This document shows positions 23,822 through 36,284 of a stretch of DNA of 64,000 nucleotides, one piece after another (position 1 is the stretch's first letter; every line of letters begins with the position of its first letter). The translations under genes and the position numbers were made by a program. The notes beneath the pieces are model-generated. The model was not told the origin of the DNA. It worked only from the letters and a program-made list of their open reading frames with translations, and ran no database searches. Source of the stretch: Aricia agestis (taxonomy: Eukaryota > Arthropoda > Insecta > Lepidoptera > Lycaenidae). Location of the stretch: assembly GCF_905147365.1 (NCBI RefSeq), contig NC_056417.1:10748501-10812500 (forward strand), in the 5' to 3' direction.

Positions 23822-25045
23822 GAGTAATAATAAATAAATAAATAAAATAAAAATTGTTTTATTTCTGAATAAATTTGAATCAAATATTTTCAGAATGTTG
23901 AACTACATGTTGTACCACCGGTTCGGGAACTAACCCGGCGAGAAGAACCGGCGTAAGAAACTCGCACGGGGCCACTTTTTAGTAAAAAAGTGGAAAATTT
24001 GTCTTTTAAAAAAATAAAATTTACAATGTAAATAACTTAATCTATACAATATGAATACACAATTGTAAGTCACATATAATAAATGTAGAAGCAGCCTTGC
24101 AAGCAGCCATCCTACTCCCAAGATGTGCTATCGTTTAGGAAATCTTTGACCGTATAGTAGGCTTTGGCACACAAACGTTCTTTAATTACTTTTTTAAATT
24201 TATTAATTGATAGATTTTGAACGTTTTCCGGGATTTTATTGTAAAGGCGTATACATTGACCTTTAAAAGATTTACTTATTTTGCTAAGTCTGATCACTGG
24301 TATTTCCAGCTTGTGCCTATTTCTAGTGTTTCTACCGTGACTATCACTTTTAGTTTTAAATTTAGTTAAATTCTTTCTAACATACAATACATTATCCAAA
24401 ATGTATTGAGAAGCAACAGTTAGAATACCAATTTCTTTAAACTTTTCTCTCAGAGATTCAAAAGCTGACATTTTATAAATTGAGCGTATAGCTCGCTTCT
24501 GCAGCACAAAAATTGTATTGATGTCGGCAGCGTTTCCCCATAAAAGGATACCATAAGACATTCTGCTGTGAAAATAACTAAAATAAACTAGTCTTGCCGT
24601 GTCTTCATCAGAAATTTCCCTAATTTTTCTGACTGCATATGCTGCAGAACTGAGCTTACCTGCAAGATTAGCAATATGAGGACCCCACTGTAATTTACTA
24701 TCTAATGTAATGCCTACGAATATAGTGGAGTCCACCAAATTCATTTTCTCATCATTTAATAGTAAATTGGTTTGAACTTGCCTAACATTGGGCAAAGTAA
24801 ATTTTAAACATTTGGTTTTCTTAGAGTTTAAAAGTAAGTTATTAACATTAAACCAATGTACTATTTTTGAGAGAGCACTATTTACCTCGTCGTAATTTGA
24901 CTGCCGTCGCTTCACTTTAAAAATAAGTGAAGTGTCATCAGCAAAAAGTACTATCTCATTATCCTTAACTAGATAAGGTAAGTCATTAATGTAGATGAGA
25001 AAAAGTAAAAAGAAAAAGAAGTGAGAAAGAAGATGGACAGCCTTC
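23822..25045 (-). mobile_element. 5'-truncated non-LTR retrotransposon
   Basis: Contains the C-terminal part of a reverse transcriptase ORF, a roughly 250-bp 3'UTR and an (AAAT)n-like tail at about 23826-23850. The 5' end stops abruptly near 25000-25045. GAGAAAGA occurs at both borders (23816-23823, 25023-25030) and may be a target duplication, but the tract is purine-rich so this is weak. Confidence 0.75.
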
Positions 25046-25050
25046 ACCAT
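24112..25050 (-). pseudogene. Reverse transcriptase C-terminal fragment of a LINE
   Basis: A 312-residue open frame. Homology starts at about residue 19 (IYINDLPYLV). The polymerase core motif FADDTSLI follows near residue 36-43, then YFHSRMSYGILLWGN around residue 160-175, typical of jockey/CR1-like LINE polymerases. The first roughly 18 residues come from unrelated flanking sequence. The N-terminal endonuclease and most RT fingers are missing, so it cannot move by itself. The long uninterrupted frame suggests a fairly young insertion. Clade assignment is by motif only. Confidence 0.85.
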
Positions 25051-25054
25051 TGAT

Positions 25055-25111
25055 ACCGCATTTGCATTTACACATCCGTGCGAATAACGAATACGAATGT
25101 GTAAATGCGGT
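25055..25111. repeat. Small inverted repeat
   Basis: ACCGCATTTGCATTTACACAT pairs with ATGTGTAAATGCGGT after an 18- to 20-nt loop. Confidence 0.55.
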
Positions 25112-25617
25112 GTTAAAGAGTATTTTTGATAGTGCGTATAGTATAAGTTACAACGTACAAGCTACCTAACGTACTGAATGAAAAGTTCAGGTACTCAAAT
25201 ACTCATAATAAAACTAATCTTAATGCTCTCTTTATATTTGTTTATTTTTACACGTTATTCTAATGCAAAAAGTAAAACATCAAGTCATAGAATAGGACTC
25301 ATTTAAAATTAACAGGAAAATAAACTTAGGAAAAGGTTCAATCCTCGATTTCGAGGAAATCATGGTCTGTTCTATGATCTATCTGATATCATCATGGTAC
25401 ATAAGTTAAACCATGTCCTTTACTATGAAAAAATAATTTTGGTAATCGGTCCACGAACGGTGGACTAATCTTTGAACATACAAAGAAATAATTACAGCCG
25501 AATACATAATAGTAATAGTATGATGTATGGTATAAAGGCAAGCCTTTTCGCTTAGTACCGTGTTTTTTATCTCGAAAATCCACTATAATACCTACTTGAT
25601 TATTTAGTATAACATAC

Positions 25618-25842
25618 CGGGTGCTGAGTGAAGTTAAGTGTGCAAAATATGAGGTATATTTTGCACACTTAACTTCACTTAATACATTACTTCAACATAA
25701 TACATGATGATTCTAGTGTTGCCAGGAATCACACTCCTGGATCCTGGCATGATTTATAATCATAATCTGCATGCTTTTCTAGGTTCAAGCCCATTCACAG
25801 AATGCAACCCTCATATTTTGCACACTCAACTCTACCCAGCGC
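25618..25842. mobile_element. MITE with internal palindrome
   Basis: The left end GGGTGCTGAGTGAAGTTAAG with TGTGCAAAATATGAG is inverted at the right (CTCATATTTTGCACACTCAA to CTACCCAGCGC). A near-perfect palindrome of about 24-bp arms sits at 25628-25680. Confidence 0.6.
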
Positions 25843-26080
25843 GGCGCCATCATTTGTAATAATGAATCTCTTAAATATATATTATAATATGTAAGTAGAT
25901 ATAAAGTAAACTCATTAAAATTGTAGTCAGTTTTCATTTTGATAAAGCATTCGTATCAAATCAGTTTTAATGATCGCTCGGATAGAGGCGTGGCGCGCAG
26001 GTTTCAGACAGATCGGCTTACAACACCAAACTTTCGACCTTATTATTGTGATATTAAAGTTCAAATATGCGTATTAGGAC

Positions 26081-26454
26081 AGTTGGACACCTCCGTGGTC
26101 TAGTGGTATAGAGCGCGGCTCTTGACTCGGAGGTCGTGGGTTCGATTCCCGCGTTGGAAACATGTTATTTCTAAGTTTAGTTAGGACAATGCAGGCTGAT
26201 CGCCTGATTGTCTGACAAGTAAGATGATCCATGCGTCGGATGGGCATGTAAAAAGTCGGTCCTGCGCCTGATCAGTCAGTCATCAGCCAGTCGTGACGGT
26301 CGTCCGTCCCACTGGGTTATGAGAGTAAAGGAATAGAGAGTACTCTTGTGTACTGCGCACATACTTGGGCACTATAAAATTACTCCTGCGTAGCTGGCCT
26401 GGTTTCAATGAAACCGGCCACCGTCACCGAAACCGGTGTGGGAGCTATTATTAT
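26081..26454 (+). mobile_element. tRNA-derived SINE (family B), with target duplication
   Basis: The head (about 26090-26160) has a pol III A box TGGTCTAGTGG and B box GGTTCGATTCC. A SINE-specific body follows, ending in ACCGAAACCGGTGTGGGAGC and an (ATT)n tail. TATTAGGAC flanks it (26072-26080 and 26455-26463), showing retroposition. Two more copies are at 29608-29968 and 39545-39762, on the minus strand. The anticodon arm does not fold well, so this is not a functional tRNA gene. Confidence 0.88.
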
Positions 26455-27386
26455 TATTAGGACGATTACTCTACACAGCTGCTTTGGTTCGTTGAACTTT
26501 GCGTGCTACGCTGCGAACTTCAATATTTATTTAGTAGAAAGCTACAGGGCTTATTCATAAAATACATTTTCGTACTAGATTTCTCGGCATTTTGTACGTA
26601 ATAATTTATATCTGGGTAAGCGCCTAAACCTATTGCATCCAAAACGCTTTACATTCCAAATTATTTGGAGATTCTTTCAGCTGTTTTCGAAAACATATAA
26701 AATATAATAAATACATAAATAAATAATACATAATAAATACATGTAAGAATTATACAAGTTTATGTTAAAGCTATTATACAAAATTCAATACAAAAACATT
26801 GACTCTGAGAAACATTGACTCTCAGTTCTTTTTTAGTTCTCTACTAAAAACACTTCGTTTTGGTAATAAACAAGAAAAGAAAATAAGGCTTCATCGTAAT
26901 TTGGATGTTGGACGAAGCCCAAACATTTTGGACGACAGCCAGACGGCCCTAGCAGCGTTTCCACTCTTCAGCCCTTGAGATGAACTTTCAGAAAAAATCA
27001 TTACTTTTCATTTATGTAAGTAGGTTATGTACAGTAGCAGAAATATCACGTTTACCACATTTTAGCCTTATTACTGAGAGATAAAGCCGAAATCTGATCT
27101 TCGGCCACTTATTGACAAAACTCAGCTTTTTTCACCTTAAAATTAACCTTTGAAGGTTAATGACAATTTTGTTCGAAAACTACTGTATAGAGGTCTAAAA
27201 ACGTACTACTGTAAATAACGTCTTGTCCATTTTAAATAGTTTAAGAAACCTAAAAGAAATCTCTGAGTTCTTTGATAGAACATTTTAAATATTAAAATTT
27301 AAAAAAGCTCGTAGAAAAGTTTAAAATATCACACAGAGCTCTACGTAGATAGAGTATAAAGTTCTGGCTAACTTAATGGTGTTTAC

Positions 27387-27560
27387 TTTTTTTTTTTTCA
27401 ATGGGGAAATGCTTTACGCATCCCCGGCTGATTGGGGATATCGGCCGGGGTATGTTAGACGGTAGACCCCGAGTTGGGTCTACCCTCTATAACCCCACGG
27501 TGCTCCACTCCCCGGTAAAGGCCGAGTTGCGGGCGCGATAGAACCTACCGCAACAATTTC
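27387..27560 (-). repeat. Probable 3' end of a retroposon
   Basis: Begins with a T-run (a poly(A) tail on the minus strand), then AATGGGGAAATGCTTTACGC and GC-rich text with CCCCGAGTTGGGTC. It is unlike its AT-rich surroundings. Family not recognised. Confidence 0.4.
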
Positions 27561-27660
27561 TGTTTAAGTGTGGACACCAAAGATTTCACTTACACTTTAC
27601 AGAATTCGTAGCACCTTCATCGTGGGTATCGCAGAGACAATAGATTTTCAATTTTTCTTT

Positions 27661-27960
27661 ACACGTAGGAGAGCCATGCTTCGGCACGAATGGGCCGGCT
27701 CGACCGGAGAAATACCACGTTCTCACAGAAAACCGGCGTGAAACAGCGCTTGCGCTGTGTTTTGCCGAGTGAGTAAGTTTACCGGAGGCCCAATCCCCTG
27801 CCCTATTCCCTTCCCTACCCTACCCTCCCCTATTCCCTCTTAAAAGGCCGGCAACGCACCTGCAGCTCTTCTGATGCTGCGAGTGTCCATGGGCGACGGA
27901 AGTTGCTTTCCATCAGGTGCACCCGTTTGCTCGTTTGCCCCCTTATTTCATAAAAAAAAA
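27661..27960 (+). mobile_element. SINE-like family A copy
   Basis: Full layout: CATGCTTCGGCACGAATGGG head, CCGGCGTGAAACAGCGCTTG, a CCCTACCCTACCC tract, CCATGGGCGACGGAAGTTGC, and a TTATTTCATAAAAAAAAA tail. Confidence 0.8.
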
Positions 27961-28544
27961 TGTTATGCGGCAGCCGGCTGCCGCTTGGGGATTGATGGGA
28001 AAGATACCTGATAATTTTAAAGTTACCTACATTACACATTTCCAAGTTTTCTTTTTAATTTATTTTGAAGAAGGTGAAGATCCCTGCAATAGGCTTTAAG
28101 AAAATAAAGCGCAGTATTTTCTTCTCTTTTTATCAAATTAAAAATTTCTTACACATTCAGTAATTTTAATTTTTGGCAATGACTAATTTAGTAACAATTA
28201 GGTTAAGACATTGTTATTTAACATGTTTATCAAACACGATACGCTAATGAGGAAACAATTAATTTAATCAGAAATAAGAACAAAGCCTTGTGTAATTCAC
28301 GTAACATAGCTCATATATCGAGTGAATAAAGTTTAAAATTGAATAATAAAATAATAAAAATAATACCTCTGATATGTAGGCAACTGCTACTCTTGCTCAC
28401 AGGAATAAAACTAACAATAAAACGACTTTATAGTGCAATATACGGTGCAATGTTCAATTGATCTGAGAAAATTAAACCATATTGACTCTATTGATGTTTT
28501 TATTATCATCTCTGACTTTTATAATAATTATATTGACATCCATA

Positions 28545-28745
28545 ATAATAATATTGTACATGCGAAAGTGTGTCTGTCTGTTAGCACTTCGCGCCCAAAC
28601 CACTGAACTGATTTTACTGAAATTTGGTATCGAGATACTTTGAGTCCCGAGAAAGGATATCTATGGATACTTTTCCCCGGAAAAAGGTGCGGTTCCCACG
28701 CGATAAACGAATATTGGCGCAACAGAGTTGCGAGCATCATCTAGT
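28545..28745 (+). repeat. Family C repeat copy
   Basis: GCGAAAGTGTGTCTGTCTG, then CGCCCAAACCACTGAACTGA, CCCCGGAAAAAGGTGCGG and CACGCGATAAACG. It is followed by ATCATCTAGTAG, a CTAG-type end. Confidence 0.65.
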
Positions 28746-29607
28746 AGTGAATACATAATTATATAATATAATTTCCTGTTTGTCTGTGTCAGATACATTA
28801 AAAAAGTTACACCATAGACAACCGCGGACCTTGCAGAATACGCTGCGTAAATACTTTTATTAGTATAAATCGATAAACAAAAGACTTTAGAATGTTTTAG
28901 TTGAACCAAATTCAAAAATGCTGGGGGCCAAATTTACAAATTTTGAATTTTGTATACTTACTTCACGTGTTGTGTTTTCTACGAAAATATGAGTTTAATC
29001 ACGTTTGATTCGATAGACGTGTACTTATTCATTTTATGTTAATTTATAGGAAAAATGTTTATTGTTTACGACGAATTTAAATGTTTTATTATTTTACACG
29101 AAAACATTTAAGTGAATAAGACATAACAATGGGATTTGTGTTTTCCCTGTAAACAAAACTTCATATAGCTATTATTATTAATGTATATATACAGGAGGTA
29201 AGAAAACACATAAATTGATTTTTAAAATGTCATCAAACAGAAGCATGGAGATAATTATAAATCTTCGGGGGCCCATCAAATATATTGCTTGTTAAAAGGG
29301 TTAGCCACCAAAAAAGTTTGAGAAACTCTGGTTTAGAGTGTGCATTTGTTTATAGAGTTCACTGTAAAAGTAGGAGAAAGGGTTACTTTTGATTTCTATA
29401 GTTTCTGTAGTATTATATGTAAGTATTAAAAGTAAGTATTCATAATAATAATATAATCAATATTAACCTTCGAGCAAGGTTAAATAGAAATAGCACCTGC
29501 ACCATAGACAATTTCCCCTTTCACATTGTTGTGTAAAGATAAGGTAACTAAATTATTATTATTATAAGCCTAAACTGCCCCGCTGCTGGGCAAAGACTAA
29601 CTAGACA

Positions 29608-29968
29608 TATAATAATAGCTCCCACACCGGTTTCGGTGACGGTGGCCGGTTTCATTGAAACCAGGCCAGCTACGCAGGAGTAATTTTATAGTGCCCAAGT
29701 GTGTGCGCAGTACACAAGAGCACTCTCTATTCCTTTACTCTCATAACCCAGTGGGACGGAAGACCGACACGACTGGCGAGAGATCAGGGCAGGACCGACT
29801 TTTTACATGCCCATCCGACGCATGGATCATCTTACTTGTCAGACAATCAGGTGATCAGCCTGTATTGTCCTAACCAAACTTGGAAATAACATGTTTCCAA
29901 CGCGGGAATCGAACCCACGACCTCCGAGTCAAGAGCCGCGCTCTATACCACTGGACCACGGAGGCGTT
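29608..29968 (-). mobile_element. tRNA-derived SINE (family B), copy 2
   Basis: Reverse complement of the 26.1-kb copy over nearly its whole length, including A and B boxes near its right end. Small frames inside it are by-products of the SINE body. Confidence 0.85.
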
Positions 29969-30269
29969 AATATATAAGTAGTACTAGACTTAATAGGGGA
30001 ACAAAAAATGTTGGTAGCTACAACAACAATTTTACCGCCTAACTAAAAAAAATGGTAGCAAAGTGTGGTAAAATCGGTTTTCCTCGTAGATTTACAGGGG
30101 TAAGGAATGATGATAATTTATAGAATGGAATTAACCGTTAAGCACTATTCTCGTCTGTATTTGGTTTCAAGGGAACCGGTAGCGCTCAGGGCTCCATACC
30201 CGCGCCGTAATAAGCTAGGTCATTTACAATTATAATCATATTACCACTGCTGTTTATTATTGTAACATA

Positions 30270-30440
30270 ATCCATACTGATATTATAAATGCGAAAATGT
30301 GTCTGTCTGTCTGTTATCTCTTCACGCCCAAACTGCTGAACCGATTTTGCTGAAATTTGGCATGGAGATACATTGAGTCAAGGGAAAGGACATAGGATAC
30401 TTTTAAAATGTGCGGTTCCCGCGCGTGTAATTTAATATGC
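30270..30440 (+). repeat. Family C repeat copy, truncated
   Basis: ATTATAAATGCGAAAATGTG, then TCTGTCTGTCTG, CTTCACGCCC, ACCGATTTTGCTGAAATTTG and GCGGTTCCCGCGCG. It is followed by a tandem 24-bp duplication (GTCCTGGGACT...CTTGTCGG) at about 30441-30487. Confidence 0.65.
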
Positions 30441-30480
30441 GTCCTGGGACTGTAACTTGTCGGGTCCTGGGACTATAACT

Positions 30481-30860
30481 TGTCGGCTGTACACTCTCGC
30501 CGAAACACAGCGAGGCGGCCCGAGTGCGAGAGTGTAAATGCGTGCGCTCGCCTCGTCTCGACTCTCGCCTGTCTCGGACCCTCTCGGTCCGGTGTCGGTA
30601 TTTTGCGCCCGAGACAAAGGGTCTCGCGAGAAAAGCGAGCGCATTACTGTACATTCATGCGTTTTACACTACTAGTCGCGCTGCTAGACAGTGCAGAAAA
30701 GAAAAATAACAACAATAAACGCCATTAGCAGTCATTATCTGTGAGAAAATTAATGTAACTGCGATTGAACTAAGCGAGAATGTACATGATCGCACTCGGG
30801 CAAGGGGCTCTCGCACGAGACTCTCGCGCGAGAGCTCTCGGCGAGAGTGTACAGCCGACA
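30481..30860. mobile_element. GC-rich 380-bp TIR element
   Basis: The ends TGTCGGCTGTACACTCTCGC and its inverted copy ending at 30860 match over about 23 bp. The interior is dense in CTCTCGC and GCGAGAG motifs. Target duplication is not obvious. Several short frames run through it on both strands because of its composition. Confidence 0.7.
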
Positions 30861-30980
30861 TTAATCTGCAACACATTTACTCGCGCGAAACTTCTTTGTT
30901 TTGCTCTTTGGTCACGCTTATGTGTGCGTTCTCCATTCTATGAGCATAAGATGTTCTACTGTACCTACTTATATTATTTA

Positions 30981-32345
30981 CTAGCGACCCGCCACGGCTT
31001 CGCACGGGTATAAAAAAATTATGGCCTAAGTCACTGAAAAAATGATTAAAATCAATTCAGTAGTTTGATTTTAAATAATTTATATTCATTACTACCCGTG
31101 GCCCGCGTTGGTCGGTACTGCCGCAAAAGCTACTTACGTCCCGCAATTTTAAATCTGTAATGTCTTCGAAAATATTCATTTAAAATTAAAATCGTAATAA
31201 TTATGCTGTAAAGGGCCAAAATCAATAATGTATTTGAAGTATTTAATTGAATAAGGATTATTGCCGTATTGGTTAAAATCGCTTCGAAAATTAGCCATTA
31301 TTTGAAGTTAAAAGTAAATGACAAAAAATATGTTATTGTGGGATATATCCATAAGAGATATACGTGGGAGTGCTATGCTTCGGCACGAATGGGCTGGCTC
31401 GACCGGAGAAATACCACGTTCTCACAGAATACCGGCGTGAAACAGCGCTTACGCTGTTTCGCTGAGTGAGTTTACCGGAGGCCCAATCCCCTACCCTATT
31501 CCCTTCCCTACCCTCCCCTATTCCCTTCCCTTCCCTTCCCATCTCTACCCTCCCCTATAACCCTATTCTCCTATTACCCTATACCCTATTGCAGCTCTTC
31601 TGATGCTGCGAGAGTCTATGGGCGACGGAAGTTGCTTTCCATCAGGTGACCCGTTTGCTCACTTGCCCCCTTATTTCATAAAAAAAAATACCATCGCGGA
31701 GTTCTGTAGACCTTTTCAATGTGTACAATGCGCACCCCTGCATTGGTACTCGTACTATTATTATCTATTCTGTGGCATTGGTAGCGCCCACTTCGAAACG
31801 GATGTAAATCGCAATATTTTAATTTAGCCATAACTTCTAAACCAAACGTCCAATTTCAATCATTCGAAGAGTAAATATAATCAACATAAACTGTACTTAG
31901 TGATGAAATTATTTATTTTGATAAGGATCATTAGCATAAGTAAAATAAATGCGTTTTAATATAGTCCAAAATAAATCTACATTTTTAAATAAGAAAATGG
32001 TTGTTGTGCCTCACTTGACATAGATAGGTATAGTGTGTCGCGGACATTTTTGTAGATATTTATAAGATCTACATTTACTTAGAACATTGTATAGTCCTAT
32101 CTTTTATAGTTTAGGCAGCGTACGCAAAATAAGTAAATTTTCTGGTTGTTTCCGAAAAACTGAAATATCTTACGGAACCCTATATTCTCCAAAATAAAAA
32201 GTAGCCTATGTTACTCGTAAATAACGTAGCTTTCGAATGGTGAAAGAATTTTTAAAATCGGTCCAGTGGTTTTGAGCCTATTCATTACAATTAAACAAAC
32301 AAAGAAACAAACATACAAAGTTTACATCTTTATAATATTAGTATA
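30981..32345 (-). mobile_element. Helitron-like repeat with a SINE inside
   Basis: The plus strand begins ACTAGCGACCCGCCACGGCT with CTTCGCACGGG, and ends TTTATAATATTAGTATAGA. Reversed, this is the hairpin-CTAGT end and the TCTATACTAATATTATAAA start seen in other Lep1/Helitron-type copies. A family A SINE interrupts it at 31361-31690. No Rep/helicase coding is visible. Confidence 0.45.
31361..31690 (+). mobile_element. SINE-like family A copy
   Basis: TGCTATGCTTCGGCACGAAT head, GAATACCGGCGTGAAACAGC, a longer CCCTTCCC pyrimidine tract, GGGCGACGGAAGTTGCTTTC, and a poly(A) tail. Confidence 0.8.
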
Positions 32346-32359
32346 GAAGTATAGATAAC

Positions 32360-32555
32360 AGCCTTTCCCAAAGTGTCCACTTTGGGAAAGGCTGTTATCT
32401 ACACCCCCTTGTGGGCGCTGAAGGCCTAAATGGCGGTGTGAGACCCAGTAAAAATGGGGCGTTGTATAGAGGCTTTAATTTAAAAGTATGTGAAACAAAG
32501 GGGGCGCCAAAAAAGGCGGTAGACAAAATATGTTTGGGAACCCCTGATTTATAAT
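32360..32555 (+). repeat. Family E repeat, copy 3
   Basis: CAGCCTTTCCCAAAGTGTCC is followed immediately by its own inverted copy, then the family body through GAGACCCAGTA and GGGAACCCCTGA. Confidence 0.7.
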
Positions 32556-32800
32556 AATATATTACTATGAAGTCCGATACAAACCGCCAAGAAGTTCAAT
32601 TAAAACTGCAAGCAATGTCCATATAAATATTATGTTCCACAAAAGGGCACGAGGTGCCTTTGATGTTAAAACATAGATGCACACTACTATTATTTATAAA
32701 ACATCAAAAGCACTAATTGGGAACTGTTGAAAAATCGCTTGATAGGCACCGAATAGTCTATAGGAAAGGTTTACCGCTACATTCTTTACACTATGTAATT

Positions 32801-32949
32801 ATCAGAGAAGTTGATTCCTATGCAGATGGCGGACTTAAGTAATTTGGTCGCGTTACGTCAAACACATCCGACCGATCACAGCTAACATTGGATTGACATA
32901 AGCCGTCCAAATGACGTAGGTCAACTGCCTAGGAATTAATTTCCTCGAT
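32801..32949. mobile_element. MITE family K, copy 1
   Basis: ATCAGAGAAGTTGATTCCTA at the left pairs with AGGAATTAATTTCCTCGAT at the right. It is 149 bp and non-coding. Confidence 0.7.
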
Positions 32950-33038
32950 GTTACGATTAAAATAGACAAGTATGTATCCCAATACCCAGTTCTACTACAT
33001 ATTTTAATGCAACATTTAGATATTATGTACATTGTACC

Positions 33039-33190
33039 ATCGAGGAAGTTGATTCCTATGCAATTGACAGACCAACGTTATTTGGTCGAATATGTCAATT
33101 CAATGTTAATTGTGATCTGTCAGCTGGGCTTGACGTAACGCAACCAAACTACTTAGGTCCCCGATTTGCATAGGAATCAACTTCTCTGAT
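33039..33190. mobile_element. MITE family K, copy 2
   Basis: ATCGAGGAAGTTGATTCCTA at the left, TAGGAATCAACTTCTCTGAT at the right. The internal TTTGGTCG and CAACCAAA stretches also pair. It lies 90 bp from copy 1. Confidence 0.75.
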
Positions 33191-33439
33191 AGTACATATC
33201 CATTCCTTATCAAACAAAAAATTGTATTAAATCAATCAGTGCTACAACAAATTGCTTTTTGACCGACTGCCAGAAAGAGTATTGTCAAAAAAATACTGAC
33301 AAAGCAGAAGAAGAAAGAAAAAACTACTTATAATATTTCGTTAATTAGCTATCTTATTTTATATCAACGACAGGGGCAAAGGCCGATACTCGCCACTAAG
33401 TAGCAGTGGACTTTGCATCGTGACAGGTTAATGAAGATG

Positions 33440-33680
33440 ATAACGAGAAAATATACATACTAATATTTTAATACGAATGTTTGACTGTCTGTTATCTTTT
33501 CAGGCTTCACAGTCAAACCAGCGAATAGATGTGGATGAAATTTGGCATGGATCTCCATGTTTTTTCCCCCATAATATTTCTACTTGAGGCCCGGGAAAAA
33601 CATGGGATGGATTTTATCATTGCAACAGGTACGGTTTCCACGCGATACAAGAATTTACGGATGAAGTAGAAGGTACATAT
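33440..33680 (+). repeat. Family C-like repeat, diverged
   Basis: TAATATTTTAATACGAATGT, then CTGTCTGTTATC, ATGAAATTTGGCATGGATCT and ACGGTTTCCACGCGATACAA follow the family order. Confidence 0.5.
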
Positions 33681-34590
33681 ATTATGTATGATTGTTAGTT
33701 TGAGTTTGGTTTAAATCTTTCGATCATCTAAGTAAATATGGTATGATTATAAAATTAAATAGATTATAAATGTAAACCTCCGATTAGTATTTGTGTAATT
33801 TTTACACTTATTTAACATTATCAAATCAAGAACTCATGTCCATTGAACAATGAACAAACTCTGATGCAATATTGTTAGTAATCTTTAACCCCTTATATTT
33901 CACAACGCGGTGATAAACCTAAGTTAGTTACTTAATACTGCCGCCCGCTATCATTTTTTGTTTTCCTTATTTTATATTTCTACCACCACAAATTTGTTAT
34001 TTATTAATATAATGCACTTAGAATTGAAAATACTTTTTTGGACAACTTAAAACTAAACTTAAACTGATAAGTTAATACTGGAAAACTATTTACAACTAGG
34101 TGATTTAAGGTTTTACTTTCAGACAGCCTTTACCCACAGAATACATATTTTTACATTTAACTTTAAAATACAATAGTACGGTACCTAGCACAGCATAAAA
34201 TTGATTTAAGTGACTATTTAAAACTTTCTTATGTAAAAATATTAAAACAATGACGTAACAAATATTTTACAAAAAATAAATAAATTCACTTACATCCACC
34301 AAGCAACAAGAGATATCCTCAAATGAAGATAAGGTATATTTCAATGTATGCTAACAAGTGCTAAATATCCAAATAAACGAAACACAGTCACGATGTCTGA
34401 AATGTTATGTTTGGGCGTGCACGATACCTTTTAAACTGATAAAAACTTAATAACCAAGATGGACATTAGCGATTTTTACGCTGGGGGCAAAGAGCGCTTG
34501 CATTGTCAACACGTGAATCATTCCTGCTCTACCTACATGCGAATTGCGAACATCAAGTAGGCTCCAGTAGTCAGTACCAAATTTATATTT
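33681..34590. other. AT-rich stretch without recognisable gene
   Basis: Low-complexity AT-rich DNA. No coding exon or clear repeat boundary was found. Confidence 0.5.
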
Positions 34591-34591
34591 T

Positions 34592-35012
34592 TAGGGTTCC
34601 ATACCCAAAGGGTAAAAACGGTACCCTATAACTAAGACTTTGTTGTCTGTCCGTCTGTCTATCTCCAGGCTGTATGTCAAGAACCGCTATAGCTAGACTT
34701 CTGAAATTTTCACAGATTGTGTATATCTGTTACCGCTATAACAACAAATACTAAAAACAAATTAAAATTAATATTTAAGGGGCCTCCCATACAACAAACG
34801 TGATTTTTTGGCCTTTTTTCCTCGGTAACAATAATGGCAACAGGTAGGCACTTGAAATTTTCACAAAGGCCTTAATTATATGTGTGCAATAATAATTAAT
34901 AAAAATATTTAAATAAAATAAAAATTTAAGGGCCCCCGTACAAAAAACACTATTTTTGCTCTATAACGGTAAGGAATCCTTCGTGCGCGAGTCCGACTCG
35001 CACTTGGTTGAT
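34592..35012 (-). repeat. Family D repeat copy
   Basis: Reverse complement of the family: from TTAGGGTTCCATACCCAAAG through CTGTCCGTCTGTCTATC to GCGCGAGTCCGACTCGCACT. Confidence 0.7.
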
Positions 35013-35046
35013 TATTTATAAGTATAGGCATGTATAGGTCACTTTA

Positions 35047-35360
35047 GACGTGGAAGAGCCATGCTTCGGCACGAATGGGCCGGCTCGACTGGAGAAATAC
35101 GATGCTCTCACAGAAAACCGGCGTGAATCAGCGCTTGCGCTGTGTTTCACCGGGTGAGTGAGTTTACCGGAGGCCCAATCCCCTACCCTATTCTCTTCCC
35201 TTTCCATCCCTACCCTCCCCTATTACCCTATTCCCTCTTAAAAGGCCGGCAACGCACCTGCAGCTCTTCTGATGCTGCGAGTGTCCATGGGCGACGGAAG
35301 TTGCTTTCCATCAGGTGGCCCGTTTGCTCGTTTGCCCCCTTATTTCATAAAAAAAAAACT
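35047..35360 (+). mobile_element. SINE-like family A copy
   Basis: ACGTGGAAGAGCCATGCTTC head through AAAAGGCCGGCAACGCACCT to a TTATTTCATAAAAAAAAA tail. Confidence 0.8.
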
Positions 35361-35604
35361 TTATTTCCGCTGCCCCATGTACGAAATCTGTAGGGCCGCT
35401 TTGGACACTGCCACCCATAGGTCGTGGCCTATACCTATACGGCCTTTTTATAAATCCGGGGCTGAGTAGGCTTAACACTCTTGCAGGGAATTCTCGGCAA
35501 AAAAGTTAAGTAGGTATTCAGTTAAACCATATTACCTTTTGTCTCTATGTAGAGTTTTTCAGCATCAATAGTTAATAGTTATCGACTACTGAAAAACTCA
35601 TCAT

Positions 35605-35970
35605 ACATTCATACTAATATTATAATTAATGCTAGAGCTTTTGTCTGTGTGTTACCTCTTCACGCCTAAACCGCTGAACCGATTTTGCTGTTTGGTATGG
35701 AGATACTCTGAGTCCCGGGTAGGATACTTTTTATCCCAGAATATTTTTATTTTAATCAAAGTATCTCCATATCAAATTTCATTTAATCGTTTTAGTGATT
35801 TGAGCGTGAAGAGGTAACAACAACATAAAATTTAAACGTGGCTTCGGCACGAATGGGTGGCTCGACCGGAGAAATACCACGCTCTCACAGAAAACCGGCG
35901 TGAACTCTCTGCAAGGAACACGTACACACCCTAAAGTATTAAAACTTATTTTTGTTACACCCTGTATAAT
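35605..35970 (+). repeat. Repeat mosaic: family C, family A fragment and family F end
   Basis: 35605-35800 holds family C text in both orientations. 35838-35915 is the head of family A (TTCGGCACGAATGGGTGG to AACCGGCGTGAA). 35919-35967 is a family F end (ACACACCCTAAAGTATTA to TTTGTTACACCCTGTA). Confidence 0.6.
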
Positions 35971-36284
35971 ATTAGAAAATAGAATGGATTATATCCGTAG
36001 CATGGAAATAAAAAAATGACGAAACCATTGTTAATTCTTGGCGCTACTACCATGAAGTATTTGAAGACTTTTAGCATTATTATCTTGGTATTCTATTCTT
36101 GGCATCGGCCATAAGCGGTCTATTATACAGAACCACAGAACCATTGTCATTAGTATTAAGCTCATGCAAGTAGCTACTTAGACTGACTTTGACCTATATT
36201 ACTTACACAATGCCCAATGGCATGAGCACAAAATATTATATAGATACGTTTAATTTAATTTTCTATAAAAATGTATACGACGTA

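Noticed and set aside
26090..26162. Possible tRNA gene
   Set aside because: A and B boxes are present, but the anticodon arm pairs poorly and the sequence continues into a repeated SINE body with target duplications.
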